A stretch of DNA of 64,000 bases, taken from NCBI RefSeq assembly GCF_021018805.1, contig NC_086256.1, positions 13,334,032 through 13,398,031 on the forward strand, in the 5' to 3' direction. The first letter of the stretch is position 1. Each line of letters starts with the position of its first letter. Below are positions 1 through 12,425 of the stretch, one piece after another. The DNA comes from Prinia subflava. Taxonomy: Eukaryota > Chordata > Aves > Passeriformes > Cisticolidae. The position numbers and the translations under genes are program-made. The notes beneath the pieces are model-generated. The model ran no database searches and was not told the DNA's origin. It worked only from the letters and a program-made list of their open reading frames with translations.

Positions 1-1054
1 GAAAATTATTACTTTGTCATCAATGATCTACTTTACCATATTTCTAATATTTTTCTACATATTCACAAACCCAGGCTTATTACTTCTGATAAAAATAAAA
101 TTATAATTTCACTTGAAATTAAGTGCATGTGAAATAATTGCAGTAACTTGTAGGGGTGACACTCCAAACTTAAAGCATAATTGCACTCAGGCTCCAGTAC
201 TTAAGTTTTACCTCTCAAAGTTGTTTCTAAGTATCCAAGAGGTGCACAGAGGAGAAGAAAAAAAAAAAAAAAAGATTCCTGTTTCTCATTTTCTGGAATT
301 CAAAGTGTTTTAGTATGGCAGTGTTGTACTGACAAAATACTGTAAGGAATAAAATCTTTATATGCACTTTCTATTTAAAATGCAGTATTCTCTTTTTCTT
401 CGGATAGCAGCTACTGAAAAAGAACCCACCAAAAAGCCATATTGTAATAGTGAATGGTGAACAATGCCCAGCAGCCCCAGGCACTGTCCGTGTCCTGTGG
501 CAGGAGCCTGTGTTTGAGCACATCCCGAGTGTCTGACACGCCGCACGAGCAGCGGCTGGCACAGGGCCAAAGACTCTGAGCTGCTGCCTTCACCCCCAGC
601 TACGGGTTTTGAACACCAGGACTCAAATACAGCAGCAATGGGGAAAAGTAAAGATGCTGTTATCCTAGGAATTCATTACTGAGTTATTCCATTGCATCCT
701 TTTCACACACGCTAAAAATTCCTTAAAAATACACACAAGCCCCAAGAACAAAAAGGTGGGCGGGCCTTGGTTGCTGGCTGGGGTTAAACCACGGCAATCC
801 CAAGGCTGGGAAGCCTGAAGCCTTGCAGCTTCTGGCACCTGTCTCCTTCTCCAACTGCAGCTTTGCAGTTCCAGAGTAGGTTCATTTCCCTGGTAGCAGG
901 CTGAGGGAAGGGATCTCTGTTTTGAGCAGCATCACCAACAGGATGCAGCAAGTGACAGCATGGGAGACCTGCTGCAGGGAAAGGCACACCTCTGCCATCA
1001 AACTCACAGTGCAGGCAGGTTTGCTGCTACTGGGGGCAACTGAGGAGAACAGGA
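1..1054. other. AT-rich non-coding DNA
   Basis: No gene is visible. An A16 tract lies at 258-273. A GC-richer stretch at about 460-600 and another at 750-1050 give short open frames on both strands, but none resembles a known protein and none has a convincing exon context. Confidence 0.6.
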
Positions 1055-1216
1055 GGGACTCAAGAGGCTGTGCAATCTCCTTCCTTGGAGGTTTTCAAGG
1101 ACTAGCTGAACATCCTGAGAAGCCTTGTCTGACCTCCAGCTGGGCCTGCTTTAAGCTTGCAGATGGACTAGAGACCTTATGAAATCCCTTCCAACCTGAA
1201 TTATTCTAAAATTCCA
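1055..1216 (+). mobile_element. CR1 LINE, 5'-truncated 3' tail
   Basis: The stretch from 'tccttggaggttttcaagg' (about 1080-1098) through 'tcccttccaacctgaatt' to 'attctaaaattcc' matches, from memory, the conserved end of avian CR1 elements: ORF2 C-terminus, then the short 3' UTR. It closes with a decayed form of the ATTCTRTG octamer. CR1 copies are typically 5'-truncated, which explains the length of about 160 bp. Divergence is moderate, so this is an old insertion. Whether the element continues into the GC-richer DNA at 920-1054 is unclear. Confidence 0.75.
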
Positions 1217-4200
1217 TTAGGCCAGAACATATTGCTCAAATTACAGGCAAACTGTGTGATAGCATCTTCCCTCAGTTACAGAGGCATTAGATCATGTGAA
1301 AGAAAATGGAGTAAATTTATGCCAGCCATCAAGCTTAACTAGCTGAGAACAGAAACTTGCACAAAAAAAGGAGGGAGATGGAGAGCAGTTCCTTCTCAAA
1401 GCATATCAGTAAAATATGTTTGCTTTGTTGTTTCAGGCCAGGAGAGTTCAGATACTGCAAGAAATTTCATGCTCTGAAATATAGCTAGGGTTATTCATTA
1501 GCACCAAAATTCAGGAAAAATCTCCTTACTCTAATAAAGTCAGAATGAAAAGCAAGAGCAACTCTTATAATTGTGGCAGTGCATTGCAACTGTGGTACAG
1601 AGAAGCAGAGGCAGAGAGGGTGGCAGTTCTGCAGTTCTCCACCCAGCAGTAGCAATCACTGGTGTTACTCCTCACCTTTTACATCCAGCTTAATTTATTC
1701 CCATTTTTTTTCCCTATTCACAAAACCCTTGAATTACCCAAATACTTTACCTCTGAACATCACCTCGAGGAAGGAACATGCAAACTACCCAAAGACTTTC
1801 TAGACTCAGCTTTGAAACCTGCTCTGGGCTCTCAGCCAGGAAGTCAACAGAGCCCAAGTGCTCTGTGGCATGAACCCTTACAGGGAGAGCACGGGGTTGG
1901 CACAGCCAGACCACACTGTCCCCTTTCCCTGCACCCTCGGGGGAAGGCTGTGTTTGCACTGGACTCTGATGGATGACCAGGCTCACAAACCCAGGTACAG
2001 GGAGCAGCAAACAGAGGCGATTGCAGGCACCTGGTGTCAGGGGCAGAGCAGTGCTCTCCATTCCACTGCCCTCTGTGCAACCTGCCACTAAGTGCTAGGA
2101 GGGTCTAAAACATCTCCAAAGAGGGAAGAAATATTTAAGTGTTCTTTCCCCTGTGCTCTGCACTGGAATAAAGAAGCTGTGTTATGCCATCTAGAAGCAG
2201 TATCAATGATTTAAATGACCTCCTTTTGAGGATGAAACCACTTGATCTCCCTCTGCCTCCCTGATGTGAAAGCCGCATGCCAGGACCAGTTTCCCCTCTG
2301 GTGACTGCACAATATTTCAGACAAACTGCTTCAATGGCCAGACTGTTAATGGCAGAATAAACATTTACTCATTTTTGTTACAAAACTGCTTTCCCTTCCC
2401 ATGGAAAGACACTGTGAGCTGTCTGTCTGTAAAACTTATTGCAGCAGTGCACCCAAAGAAGATAACTGTAGCCCATAGCTTTTAAAAACGACTAACTTAG
2501 AGCTCTGTCCACACATAAATATTTATGACAAACAGCTGGTTTCAGTTGAAAATGTTTAACTTATAAGAGCTCAATTTTATAATCAAGGCTAACAAGTCCC
2601 ATGAGCACAGACTGGAATGTAAACACCCCTTTTGGTGATGCTGACTGAAGAGTGCTCCACCACAAATTTTCAAATGAGTGGAAGAAGGAAGAAAAAAGGA
2701 GTAAGTGATATGATGAGAAAGAGCGCCACTAGTTTACTTATGTTGTTCAGCCATTAGTATAGTTAATGAAACATCAATAATTTTTACTCAGAGTTTATAA
2801 AAATTTTGCCAGTTATGGCCATGATGGTGGTGGTTCCTTCCTTGGTAAAGAACATTAGTATCACATGCTTTTATTAGACTGCTTGTGCCTGCTGGAAACA
2901 CACTTAAATTTAATGCGTGAAAATTTAAGGCTTTTTAAAGACATGACCAGATCTCATATGATAGATATGTATCTAGTTAGGTATCTATTTATTGATCTAA
3001 TGTGTGTGTTTACACAAAATGTACAAATGTTATATGAAAAGTATACAGTAGCAGATGCTTTAAACAGATTAAATGTTATTTTTATACATCTATGAGGTCT
3101 GCGCCTCATATTAATAAAATGGATTGTCAGAATTTTCCATTGTTCCACTTCAAAGCATGCAATTATATTACCTTAATTGGAAGCACTGATGTGTTTTTGC
3201 CAAAGATGTTTATTTGTATTCTGACTACTGAGATATAAATATGGGATCATTTGCTACATTTAGTTTTCTACTTATATGATATTTTGTTCTCTGCACTTAT
3301 CTTTACAAACTATCATACTGAGTATATTTCCAATGGAGGAACTATGATTTTAAGGTAATATAATCTAAAATCCTTTTCCTTATTGAGATCTCTGCTTGAT
3401 TCTCTATAGTCACAGAACTTGTTAACTGCAGAGTTTTAATGTCAGTGAGAAGCATCACAAGTTTTTGACTTGTGAATTGCAGCAGAATCCAACAGGTTAG
3501 GAATTCATATACTGAAGCCTTGGCATCCACTAATCCAAAAGCAAAGTTTATGTGTTATTTGTTATCAGAAAAGTCAACATGGATATCCAGAAATTTTTAT
3601 AGCTTCTGCATTAGTGAAAATATAGTGTATCAGAGAGGTTCTGAACTGTGGGGATGGGAATGTAATCCGTTCAGTTTTCCCTTAGACACCATTTACCAAG
3701 CAAAAATACATTACTTTGCCTTGTGCTTTGTTTACTGTGATAAAGTTCTGCTTATCCCAATACAGAGACAAGTCTGCTCGTGGTTTGACAGTACATGCAC
3801 ACCTGTGGTCAATGCTGGTCAGAACTGTGTGTATTCATTAGAGAAACAGCCTCACATTTCACTTAGTAGAACATGCCATCTAATAGGTGTTTTTCCTCAG
3901 ATAATTTGCTATTAACTGAAAAAGCTGGCATTCAAAAATCTGAAAATTCAAAATTACTTATCAGATCATAAAATTCTACATTTCTTATCTAATTAAGGTT
4001 CAACTCCACAGAAAGATATGTTTTGGGGCTTTTCTTTGACTCATCTAATGTGCAATAAATGTATTACTAAGGGTTTAGACTTGCTTTGTTTTTGGTCTCC
4101 TGGTGATTTACACTTGAATTTGCATAACAGCACCAATGAGACTCTTTCAGAAATGCAATTCCCAACACAAGTCTAAAAAGTGCACACGAAGTACCTAGCT

Positions 4201-4602
4201 GTAACCTTATACAGTCACATCTGTTCACCTCAGTATTGTCTAATGTGACCTTTTGAATTTAGCTGGCTTTTTTGGTATTCACACAGTGTTCAGTCCAATG
4301 AGAAAAACATCTAGGATTTCTCACAGTGTACACTCAGAGAAGAAATGTCATTTCTCTGGGGGCTGATCAGAACATGTTTAGTGTTCCGCTTGCATTAGCT
4401 GACACGTGAGTGCTGATGAGATGAAAAGGTCTGCAGCCATCCTAAGCTGACAGTGTACAACAGCAGCACAGGTACTAATCATGCTTCCCTTTTAGTCCTG
4501 AGCACAGAAATATGTGAAGAAGAATATAATGAGAGCAAACAATCCAAATTCCGAAAGAGAATAAAATCCCAGGGAGGTCTCTGACAGCCCCATAGCTCAC
4601 AA
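1217..4602. other. AT-rich non-coding DNA
   Basis: No gene is recognised. A GC-richer patch lies at 1810-2090, with short overlapping open frames on both strands. A 147-codon open frame at 3472-3915 (+) begins with GTG rather than ATG and encodes nothing I recognise. I treat it as a chance frame. Confidence 0.6.
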
Positions 4603-4665
4603 AGTATCCATATTCCCAGTATCCATATTCCCAGTATCCATATTCTCAGTATCCTTGTTCTCAGT
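4603..4665 (+). repeat. 15-bp tandem repeat, four copies
   Basis: The unit agtatccatattccc occurs at 4603-4617 and 4618-4632, with one change at 4633-4647 (ending tctc) and more changes at 4648-4662. The array then ends in 'agtac'. The first two copies are identical and divergence increases rightwards. This is a short minisatellite with no coding meaning. Confidence 0.95.
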
Positions 4666-7600
4666 ACTGCCCTGACATTTTGGGTGGCTATTTTTCAGAG
4701 AGAACAGGAACAGAGTTAAAATACTGTGAGTTGGTAGTCTGGACTTTGCAGTGAAATTTCCCTGCATGACCTCCAAATCTACCCTCTAGGTGTGCTCAGA
4801 AGATTATGGCAATCCTGTGACTTTTTGAACCCTCATTGCCCTGTCTCATAGTTTTTTTACTTCCAGAGGAGACAAAAACAGATGCACAAGAAAGAGCAGA
4901 GATTTAACTTTTCACAAAACATGGAAGTTCAGAAAATGCTCCTTTTAATTTGGTTAGGAGTGAAGTGCTGTTAAAGCCACAGTAGTGATTAGAATACCAT
5001 TACTGAAAAATAAGTTTTGCTGATATGCAGATAAATCAGAGGCTTTCCTTTACCAGAGATCTCCTCATTTGGAATGAGCACATATCTAGCAAGGAACTGG
5101 ATGGTTTTGTCCTTGCAATTGGTACTGACACCACAAGTGGAATTCATCTAACAAAATGTTCGTATCTTCCCTTACTTTCCCTCTCCCTGAGCTCATCAGT
5201 GTAGTCCCACAGGCACTCATGAAGAAGAGGGCAGGATGGCATTTCTGTCACAGACCAGCCTGGTGCACACACGTTTGGCTACCTCAGGATGCCACTAAAC
5301 TGCTGCAACCAAATTGGTAGCAGCAGTGTGGGAGAAGGGCTATCACTGAGAGAAAGGAAAGAACAGAAATGGTTTTGTAAATCAGACTTATACCAGCTAA
5401 TATTTGTCAGAACAGCTTTCTTCACCCTTTGCCGAAGCTTTAATGAATGAACAAATGCAGCTTACCCAGGGACTAAGCAGCTCGAGGGTCCCTGTGCCGA
5501 GGTACAAACGTGTAAAGGTGGTAGAAATGTGGCAGCCAGGTAAACAGGAGGGGTCCCTCTTCTAGGATGAGCCAGGCCAGCTACGCTCTACTGCTGTCCC
5601 TCTGCATGGGCAGAAACTAAAGCACCTCTCTGCTCCTCAAAATCTGTATTCTCAATAAATGAAAATACTTGTCTGTCAAAGCATCTTTAACATGCTGGAT
5701 CTAAAACATTTGTGACCTGGATGAGACACTAGAGCTGCCTAGTCTTTGCTAGAAATTTTGGTGCATTAACTTTCCTTTAGCACGAAAGTTCCTCCCTTGG
5801 AAGATCTCGTTCTCATTCTTTGTGCATCACTGATGGCTTCAGCTCGCTGGAGAACTGATCCAATCCCCTGGAATCAGCTTTCAATGATGCAAAATGCAAT
5901 CAAATCAAGGAACTGCCCTAGGATATCAGCTAAAGAATAGATTATAAAAAAGGTTTCAAATTTTAATTTCAGTTCAGGGAGGTTTTTTTATAAGCATTTC
6001 CATAGGTGCCCCTGCAGAAAACAGTTGATGTAAAATGATTACTACCAATCTTGACAACTTCCTACAAAAAAAAAAAAAGCTCACAATCAGACAAACCCCA
6101 CGATGTTCCTTCACCATCTCTAAAAACTGAAAACATCCGTACACTCTATGGATCTAACTCTGCTGTGCCTTGAATATTCTAGAAAACCAAGTTACAACTC
6201 TCATCTTTAAAAGTGAATGTACTACAGAATTTGCCATTAAACATATACAATACACTGTTTTACGTAAGCATGAGAAAAGATTTTTCGTTTGTTTTTTTTT
6301 TTTTAAATCTTTAATGTATATTAAGTAAGACATGAAAACATCTTAACTGTGTGAGACTGTAACATCACCCATTTTATGAATTCTTCACTTATGAATTTTA
6401 TGAATTGTTTCACTTAAAATGAAACAAATGAAAAAACCCACCCAACATTCCCCATGGAACAATGATGTGAGCAAAGGTCTCTGCAAGTTCCCTTAACGAT
6501 GGAACAAATCTTTATAGCCCAAGCCATAAGGATGATTGAATGGTTCCTAAGTAAAATGTGAAAAATATAGGGGGGGAAATATTTTAGAAGATGTCATGCT
6601 AAATTAGGAGTTTCATGCCTGCAAAGAAAACCCAAGGAAAATCCATCCATGGGATAGATTTTCACTTTACTACAATAGAACTAATTATACCTTCATTAAA
6701 AACAATGACTGTTTTATAAAATGGGGTTCCTTCTACTGCATTTTTTCTCTTAATGAATCTGAACAGACATAATGCTAATGTCCTATACATAAAAATTAAA
6801 AATAAAATATATGGTGCACGACTCCTTTTGCTTAAATTATTTGATTGTACTCACAGAATCAGAACCAATGTACATTTTGACCACACAAATTAACTAAATA
6901 CAAATTCAAATTCATGAACATTTCCAGAAAATGATACCTCATAGTACCAGTATAATAGCTAATTTAATATTTCAATAAGGTTATTTGTTGATTTAAGTAG
7001 CAATTCTTATTATTGAAGAATTCATCAAAGAAACAGCTTTTCAAAAATTCCCTTTTTAGGTGTTTTGCAACTAAAGTATTCTGAAGTGGAGGGTTTTTTT
7101 AATATTATACATTTAAATAATATTTTATACATTAAGCATCTCATTTTCACAAAGGAAATATTTAAATTGTGCATTTATTAGCCAATATTATTCTACTTTT
7201 AAAATTACTGTCAAACTACATATGTCTGGTAACTCCCTTTGAAGTAAATGAGTAACATTTATTCTCAATAAAGCTTTCATTTTAACTAGGCACATTAGAT
7301 ATCATTAGTACAAATTCATTATAAATTATACTTCAGATTTCATGGAGTTATTTACCCAGCCCTTTTTTATATTTGAAAGTTAACTAAGATAATATTAGTT
7401 TTAGTAAATGCCCTGCAGTTACCCAGATTTTAAAATGAAATTATTTTCCTTGTTTTCTGTTATACTCACAAGGCACAAATATAAAACCTTGGTTTATTTC
7501 AAAACTATTAAATCAAGTTCTATATTCATTTTCATTCTAATGATAGATCTAAATTCATAAGCGTAATTTAAGATGATGCATTACAAAATACTATTTTGAA

Positions 7601-7700
7601 CGTAACTAATTATTTTAAAAGTTGCACGAATTCTAAATTATTGCCCAATTATAAACGAGTCTAATGCTGTTTTATAGGATCCATCTTTAAAAAGCGATTC
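4666..7700. other. AT-rich non-coding DNA, most AT-rich at 6.1-7.7 kb
   Basis: No gene is recognised. An A12 tract lies at about 6066-6078. A 22-24 bp imperfect direct repeat is listed separately at 6371. The part from about 6600 to 7660 is very AT-rich with many TAAT/ATTA cores. That is compatible with either neutral AT-rich DNA or a conserved non-coding element, and sequence alone does not decide. Confidence 0.6.
6371..6424 (+). repeat. Imperfect direct repeat with small hairpin
   Basis: attttatgaattcttcactta (6371-6391) is repeated as attttatgaattgtttcactta (6395-6416). The end of copy two forms a small inverted repeat, gtttca / tgaaac, at about 6405-6424. It looks like a local slippage duplication. 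Confidence 0.75.
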
Positions 7701-8740
7701 CTGCTTATGTGCTGCAGTTGTTGCTGCAGTGCCCACCTGGGGTACTCAGGGGGAATTTGGGGCTGCTGAGGATTCCTGCTGTCCCTCGGCAGGGCTGTGG
7801 GTGCCAGAGGAGCCCCTGCCAGCCCTGCTCTGCATGGACAGAGGTGATCCTGGGCTCCCCTCACCCACTCTGCTGCTCTTGGGGAGCCCCTGCCAACCCT
7901 GCTCTGCATGGACAGAGGTGATCCTGGGCTCCCCTCACCCACTGCACTGCTCTTGGGGAGCCCCTGCCAGCCCTGCTCTGCATGGACAGAGGTGCTCCTG
8001 GGCTCCCCTCACCCACTGCGCTGCTCTTGGGGAGCCCCTGCCAGCCCTGCTCTGCATGGACAGAGGTGCTCCTGGGCTCCCCTCACCCACTCTGCTGCTC
8101 TTTGGGAGCTGCCAGGTGTCGGATTTCCACACCAGACACCTTGAGCACTGAGTGCAGGAGCACGAAACCCAAGAGAGAAGGAGAGGGGAAATGCAGCCTC
8201 CCACCCAGCAGGGCATTGTGTCACCCTGGCCAGCAGCCGGGCAGAGCGGCGTGCCCTCCTCCCAGCCAGGCAGGACACATCTCCCAGGGCACAGGTGGGC
8301 TCTGCTGCACCTCCTCTCAGCCCCTTCTCCCGGAGGAGAGGCAGGCACAGTGTCCCAGCAGCAGCAGGGGCACAGGGACAGGGACCCCCATGTCTGTGCA
8401 GCGCTGGGCACAGAGCGCTGCCAGGCAGCTGCTCAGCCTCCCTCTGCCTTCCCCATGCCCGCACCACAGCCCGGCCGTGAGAGAAGGAAACACTCCAGGA
8501 TGGGCAAGGAGAGAGGATGCAGCCTCTGCTTGGGCCATGATTTGGGTTCCCGTGGCTCGGCCACAATTTGGGTCCAAGGAGCTCAGCCCCCGTGTACAGA
8601 ACAGGGAAGTGTAACTGAGACAAAATTACCTGAATTTTTCTGTCAGAGAGATTTATGGCTTTTTTTGCCAGAGAAATGCCAGGGAAGAATAACTTCACTG
8701 AAGCAGGAACAACAGAATAGATGTGCAACATGACCCTTAT
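7700..8740. other. GC-rich block with overlapping open frames
   Basis: Composition changes sharply from AT-rich to GC-rich near 7700 and back near 8620-8740. Because stop codons are AT-rich, several frames on both strands stay open: up to 240 codons on minus (8009-8731), and 210 and 193 codons on plus. They overlap one another, run through the 74-bp tandem array, and match no protein I know, so I do not call them genes. CpG is not obviously concentrated, so this is not a clear CpG-island promoter. It may be a decayed repeat or a recombination-prone minisatellite locus. Confidence 0.6.
7811..8112 (+). repeat. 74-bp GC-rich minisatellite, about four copies
   Basis: The landmark 'gctctgcatggacagaggtg' recurs at 7827, 7901, 7975 and 8049, exactly 74 bp apart. 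Each unit continues through 'ctgggctcccctcacccac', 'gctgctcttggggagcccc' and 'tgccagccct'. Copies differ at only a few positions (gatcct versus gctcct, tctgctgct versus tgcgctgct, one ccaacc versus ccagcc). The last unit breaks down at 'tttgggagctgccagg'. Since 74 is not a multiple of three, the frame shifts at each copy, which argues against a coding role. Confidence 0.95.
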
Positions 8741-11700
8741 AATTAAATAAAGGATGCAAATGGCAAATCTAATGAAGGAAGAAGTATGTATATGATCACT
8801 TTACCTGCTATCTTTAAATATTAAATATTTGTTTTGTCTGATTACATTTAGATATTTTTCCTTTCCTGCCCACCCCAAATTAGAAATGAAAGAGGAACCA
8901 GTGTTCAGGTAGGAAAGGAAACCAGAACTCCAGCTGTGCCTGCAGCTAGAAGAACAGTAGACAAAGGAATTTTTGTGCTCTTAAAAACAGTAAAACAGCA
9001 CAAAGGACAAAATGACCTTTTCCCTTTGCCTCTTTTTTCAGTCTTTGTTTCAAATGGGCAAATCTCTTCAAAATGAATGTTCTCAAGCAACCACCAAACG
9101 CACAAGAATTTTCCTGTCCTCTGTAAATGGAAGAAAATATTTGGAAAAGCTCAATATGAAATGTTAGTCTGATTTTCAAAAGCTGTTAGCAGCCACAGTT
9201 TCTGAGACTTGCACATGTTTAGCAATTAAGACCTCAATCAGTTTTGTTAGCATAGTCATTATATTTTTAAAAAAGAATTCATAAATTAATACATTTAAAG
9301 CAATAAGTTCTAGAAACAAGGCAGGAAGACAATCAATGCCTTGTCAATTAACATTTTTTCTTCTGTTTCCATCAATATTGCAAAATTTCTTACCCATCCT
9401 TAATACAGACTTGGCCAATTTTTTCTTATCTTATAAATCAGGACTGATTTGAATAAATCTTCCTACCAAAAGTTAAGAATAACTGATATATGACTGGATA
9501 GGGAATTAAAAAAACAACTAAGTTTCTATGTGAAACAGAAGATAGAACTTCCTAATGTCATGTCACTGAACCTCACCCGTGCTTTCTAGCCCTAAAAATT
9601 TTTCACTGTAAGAAGCTCATGTTACGAATTTTGGCTGCAGAAGGTGCTACACTTCAGTTCTTCTTCTGGCTTTTGCTGGGACTTGCCAGATGAAGCAGAA
9701 CTCAGAGAGCAGCCCTGGAATGACCTCCATTACAATATGATATGCAGATTGATATCCACAACTGCAGCTCAAAGTCTGGATGGTGTTACTTTCATAAGTC
9801 CCATCAGAGCCTCTAAATATAACACAACAATTAGTTTGTCTTTTCTCTTAGGCTATTGTAATTGAAATAACTTTGTTTAAGTTCATCTCCTACACAAGCT
9901 CAAAAATTCTACTGTTTTTCACGAGAAACCACAATGTAACCAAACAATTCTAGATCATAATGTTTCACTTTTACTTGCATCACTCTCATTTGGTATGCAT
10001 AACCTTTCTATTAGCACTTTTGAAAAAAAAAACCCAGGGTATTCTGTGACAGACTCTTATCCAAAGGCATAGGAGTCCCCTCTTAGTGCCCTGAATTATC
10101 TCTGGAAAACCCCACAACCCATAGCTGACTCATTCACGCACTGCTGCCAACTCAGATGCTCTCTGCACATCGTCACATGTGGGAATCAAAATTATCCCTG
10201 GTGAGAAAGTATTTCTGTGAGCCTAAGACTATAGATACTGATTTCATTAAATCACTTTCATTACTGTTTCACCACCTCTCCCAGGCTGACTGTGGCCCAC
10301 TTTCAACATGGCTGCTTCATATGACCTGGAATGGTGACAGTGGAAGCTCATCCTCCTAAAAAAGCTCTTTTATTGTTATAAAAATTCCCTCTGCTTATGA
10401 ATTATTTAGTGTCTCAGACTTTTTAATGTTGATTTCTTTTTTCTAAAGGAAATTTAAGAGGTAGCCAAACAAAATCATTCAAAAAATAACAACTTGGCTA
10501 ATCTAAAGTGCCAGGATAACATTAACCTTACTGTTACAAATTAACTTTATACACATTATAAAACACAACATGAAAATAATGGAAAAAATACTGTAAGATA
10601 AAGTAAAAGCAATACATAATTAATGCCATAATAAAGGAACAATATGATGGAAAACTGTAATGGAACTAAATACAGCACTGTGAAATGCAGCCCATAAATG
10701 TGCATAAAATATGCATAAAGGTGCAACTGCTCTCAGCCTGGTCGCACAAAGGAGGATTTCATGAAGTGACTAATGGTTCACTTGTTCCAACCTGTAGCCT
10801 AGAAAAGTACTAAGAGACAGGAATTTTATTTGTCACTTGGTATTGACTGAAGAGAGAGAAAAGCACCAGGGAAGAGGGAAGGAGAGGGTGGGGGGAGAGG
10901 AGCTGCTGAGGGAGCTGAAAGAGCAGATGAGGTACTGCAGTCAGCAGTAGAAAATTTTATTCTATCATCATTTATTCATAGCGAGGTAGTACCTAAGTAC
11001 CATAATCAGGCTTCAATACCTTGTTGTGACAGGCTCTGGAAACATTTTGTTAAAGGTGGTGCTACCATTTAATGTGCACTTTGGTGCACTTTCATGCCAT
11101 GCTAATTACTCTTCAGTGTACCAATCATCTACCAGAAAACACAAGGCAAGTGTTATCTGGAACTGCTGCTCTTTGGTATTTTAGGATAATATGCAAAAGT
11201 ACTTAGGCATTTCTTGAGTAAATGATTTTTTAAATTATTTCCCAAAGTCATAAAAAAATTATGACACAAAGTACAAACTATGGTTTTAGTTATGGCCAAT
11301 GTTCAGAATCAGGGCTGCCCTGTATCCCAAACATTGAGCACTGTTTTCCCCAGACAAAGAAAGGACTTGGATACCCTTTCACATACTGAGCATGAGGCTG
11401 ACAAGAGTTGAGTTGTTTTCTCAAGAAGGTGAATGAAAATTTCCGAGATTGATTACTAAATTTTCTGTTATGCTGGGCTTTTCAGCCTTCAAAAGATAAT
11501 TCAGGACCTCTCTTTTTAAGCTGCCTCCATTTTTCTTTGCTTTATTTGCTTGTTGGCAAGGACAGATATCTGACTTTACACAAATAAAATTGTGCTGCAC
11601 AGCTACCTGCCTAAATTACATGAAGTCCTGATCTTAAATAATTTTGAAAATGAATGGCTGTAGTGAAGAGCATTTTCTGTTTTATAGAGCTTCTGTTCCA

Positions 11701-12187
11701 AGCTAAGACTATGTTATACTGAATCATATATAACTGTTTTCTATTTTAATCTATGGAAAATATTTATATTTGTCATAATCATAACATGACGTATTCCCAA
11801 CAAACTCAACATACAAGCTGTGTGTTAGATACCTTTGCTGAAGCCAGTATATAAACAGAAACAGATTTTGTTTAAGATGAATTACAGGAAAGTGGGCACT
11901 TGAAAAAAAATGTGGGCAGAAAAGCTTGCTTGAGGACTAGAAAAATAAAGTCATATAATTGAAGAGGGTACAACACATTTCCTTCTTATTATTTTACAAA
12001 TACACTACAGCACCATAAAAAAAAAAAAAAGAAAAAAAAAAGGACTCTATTCTCTAAAAAAGAAAAAGAGAAAAAAAGAGAAAACCTGGCTTTGACTAGG
12101 ATAATTTATGCTTTTCAAATCACTATGATTATTTGAAATGGTAAACAAAAGAATGGATGAAGAAGCAGAAAGGAATATGATATATTT
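8741..12187. other. AT-rich non-coding DNA
   Basis: No gene is recognised. There is an A9 run at about 10023 and a purine-rich stretch at 10855-10925 (agaggaagg/ggggg type). An A-rich tract at 12017-12085 (A14, then A10, then aaaagag repeats) immediately precedes the LINE fragment that follows. Open frames are short and unlike known proteins. Confidence 0.6.
12017..12085 (+). repeat. A-rich low-complexity tract
   Basis: A14 at 12017-12030 and A10 at 12032-12041 are followed by (a)n(g) purine repeats to 12085. It is probably a microsatellite-like expansion. It lies about 100 bp 5' of a plus-strand LINE fragment, so it is not that element's own poly(A) tail. Confidence 0.85.
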
Positions 12188-12425
12188 ATGACTTTTGAAA
12201 GCTTTTGATAAAGTTCATCACAAGAGACTATTAAGGAAATTTAGCAACCACAAGGTAAGAGGTAAATTCTTGTCAGTGATTAAATGCTGCCTAATAGGAA
12301 GGAAGCAAGGGGTAGGAATAAATAGCCCATTCTCAGTGTAGGAAAGATTAATAGTGGGATACTCTAGGGAACAGCAACAAGGCTAATATTGTTTAATATA
12401 TTTAATTATGATGAGAAATGGGTCA
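12188..12425 (+). mobile_element. Old CR1-clade LINE, RT fragment (motif A to B)
   Basis: Conceptual translation with a few frame breaks gives an 'SFDKVHHKRLLRKF' block. This is recognisable as the AFDxVxHxxLLxKL motif A region of CR1/L3-type reverse transcriptase. It is followed by a degraded 'IGRKQGVGIN' segment and then a stop-interrupted version of the VPQGSVLGP motif region ('GYSREQQQG', then 'CLIYLI'). DNA phrases such as 'ggtaggaataaat' and 'tttaatatatttaa' also fit old CR1/L3 copies. Both ends are eroded and stops are frequent, so it is inactive. Downstream DNA to about 12530 may be further decayed element. Confidence 0.7.

Noticed and set aside
3472..3915. 147-codon plus-strand open frame in AT-rich DNA
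   Set aside because: It begins with GTG, so the ATG-initiated part is shorter. There is no recognisable domain and no supporting exon context.
8009..8731. 240-codon minus-strand open frame in the GC block
   Set aside because: It overlaps other long frames on both strands, runs into the 74-bp array and shows no known domain. The length is explained by the scarcity of AT-rich stop codons.
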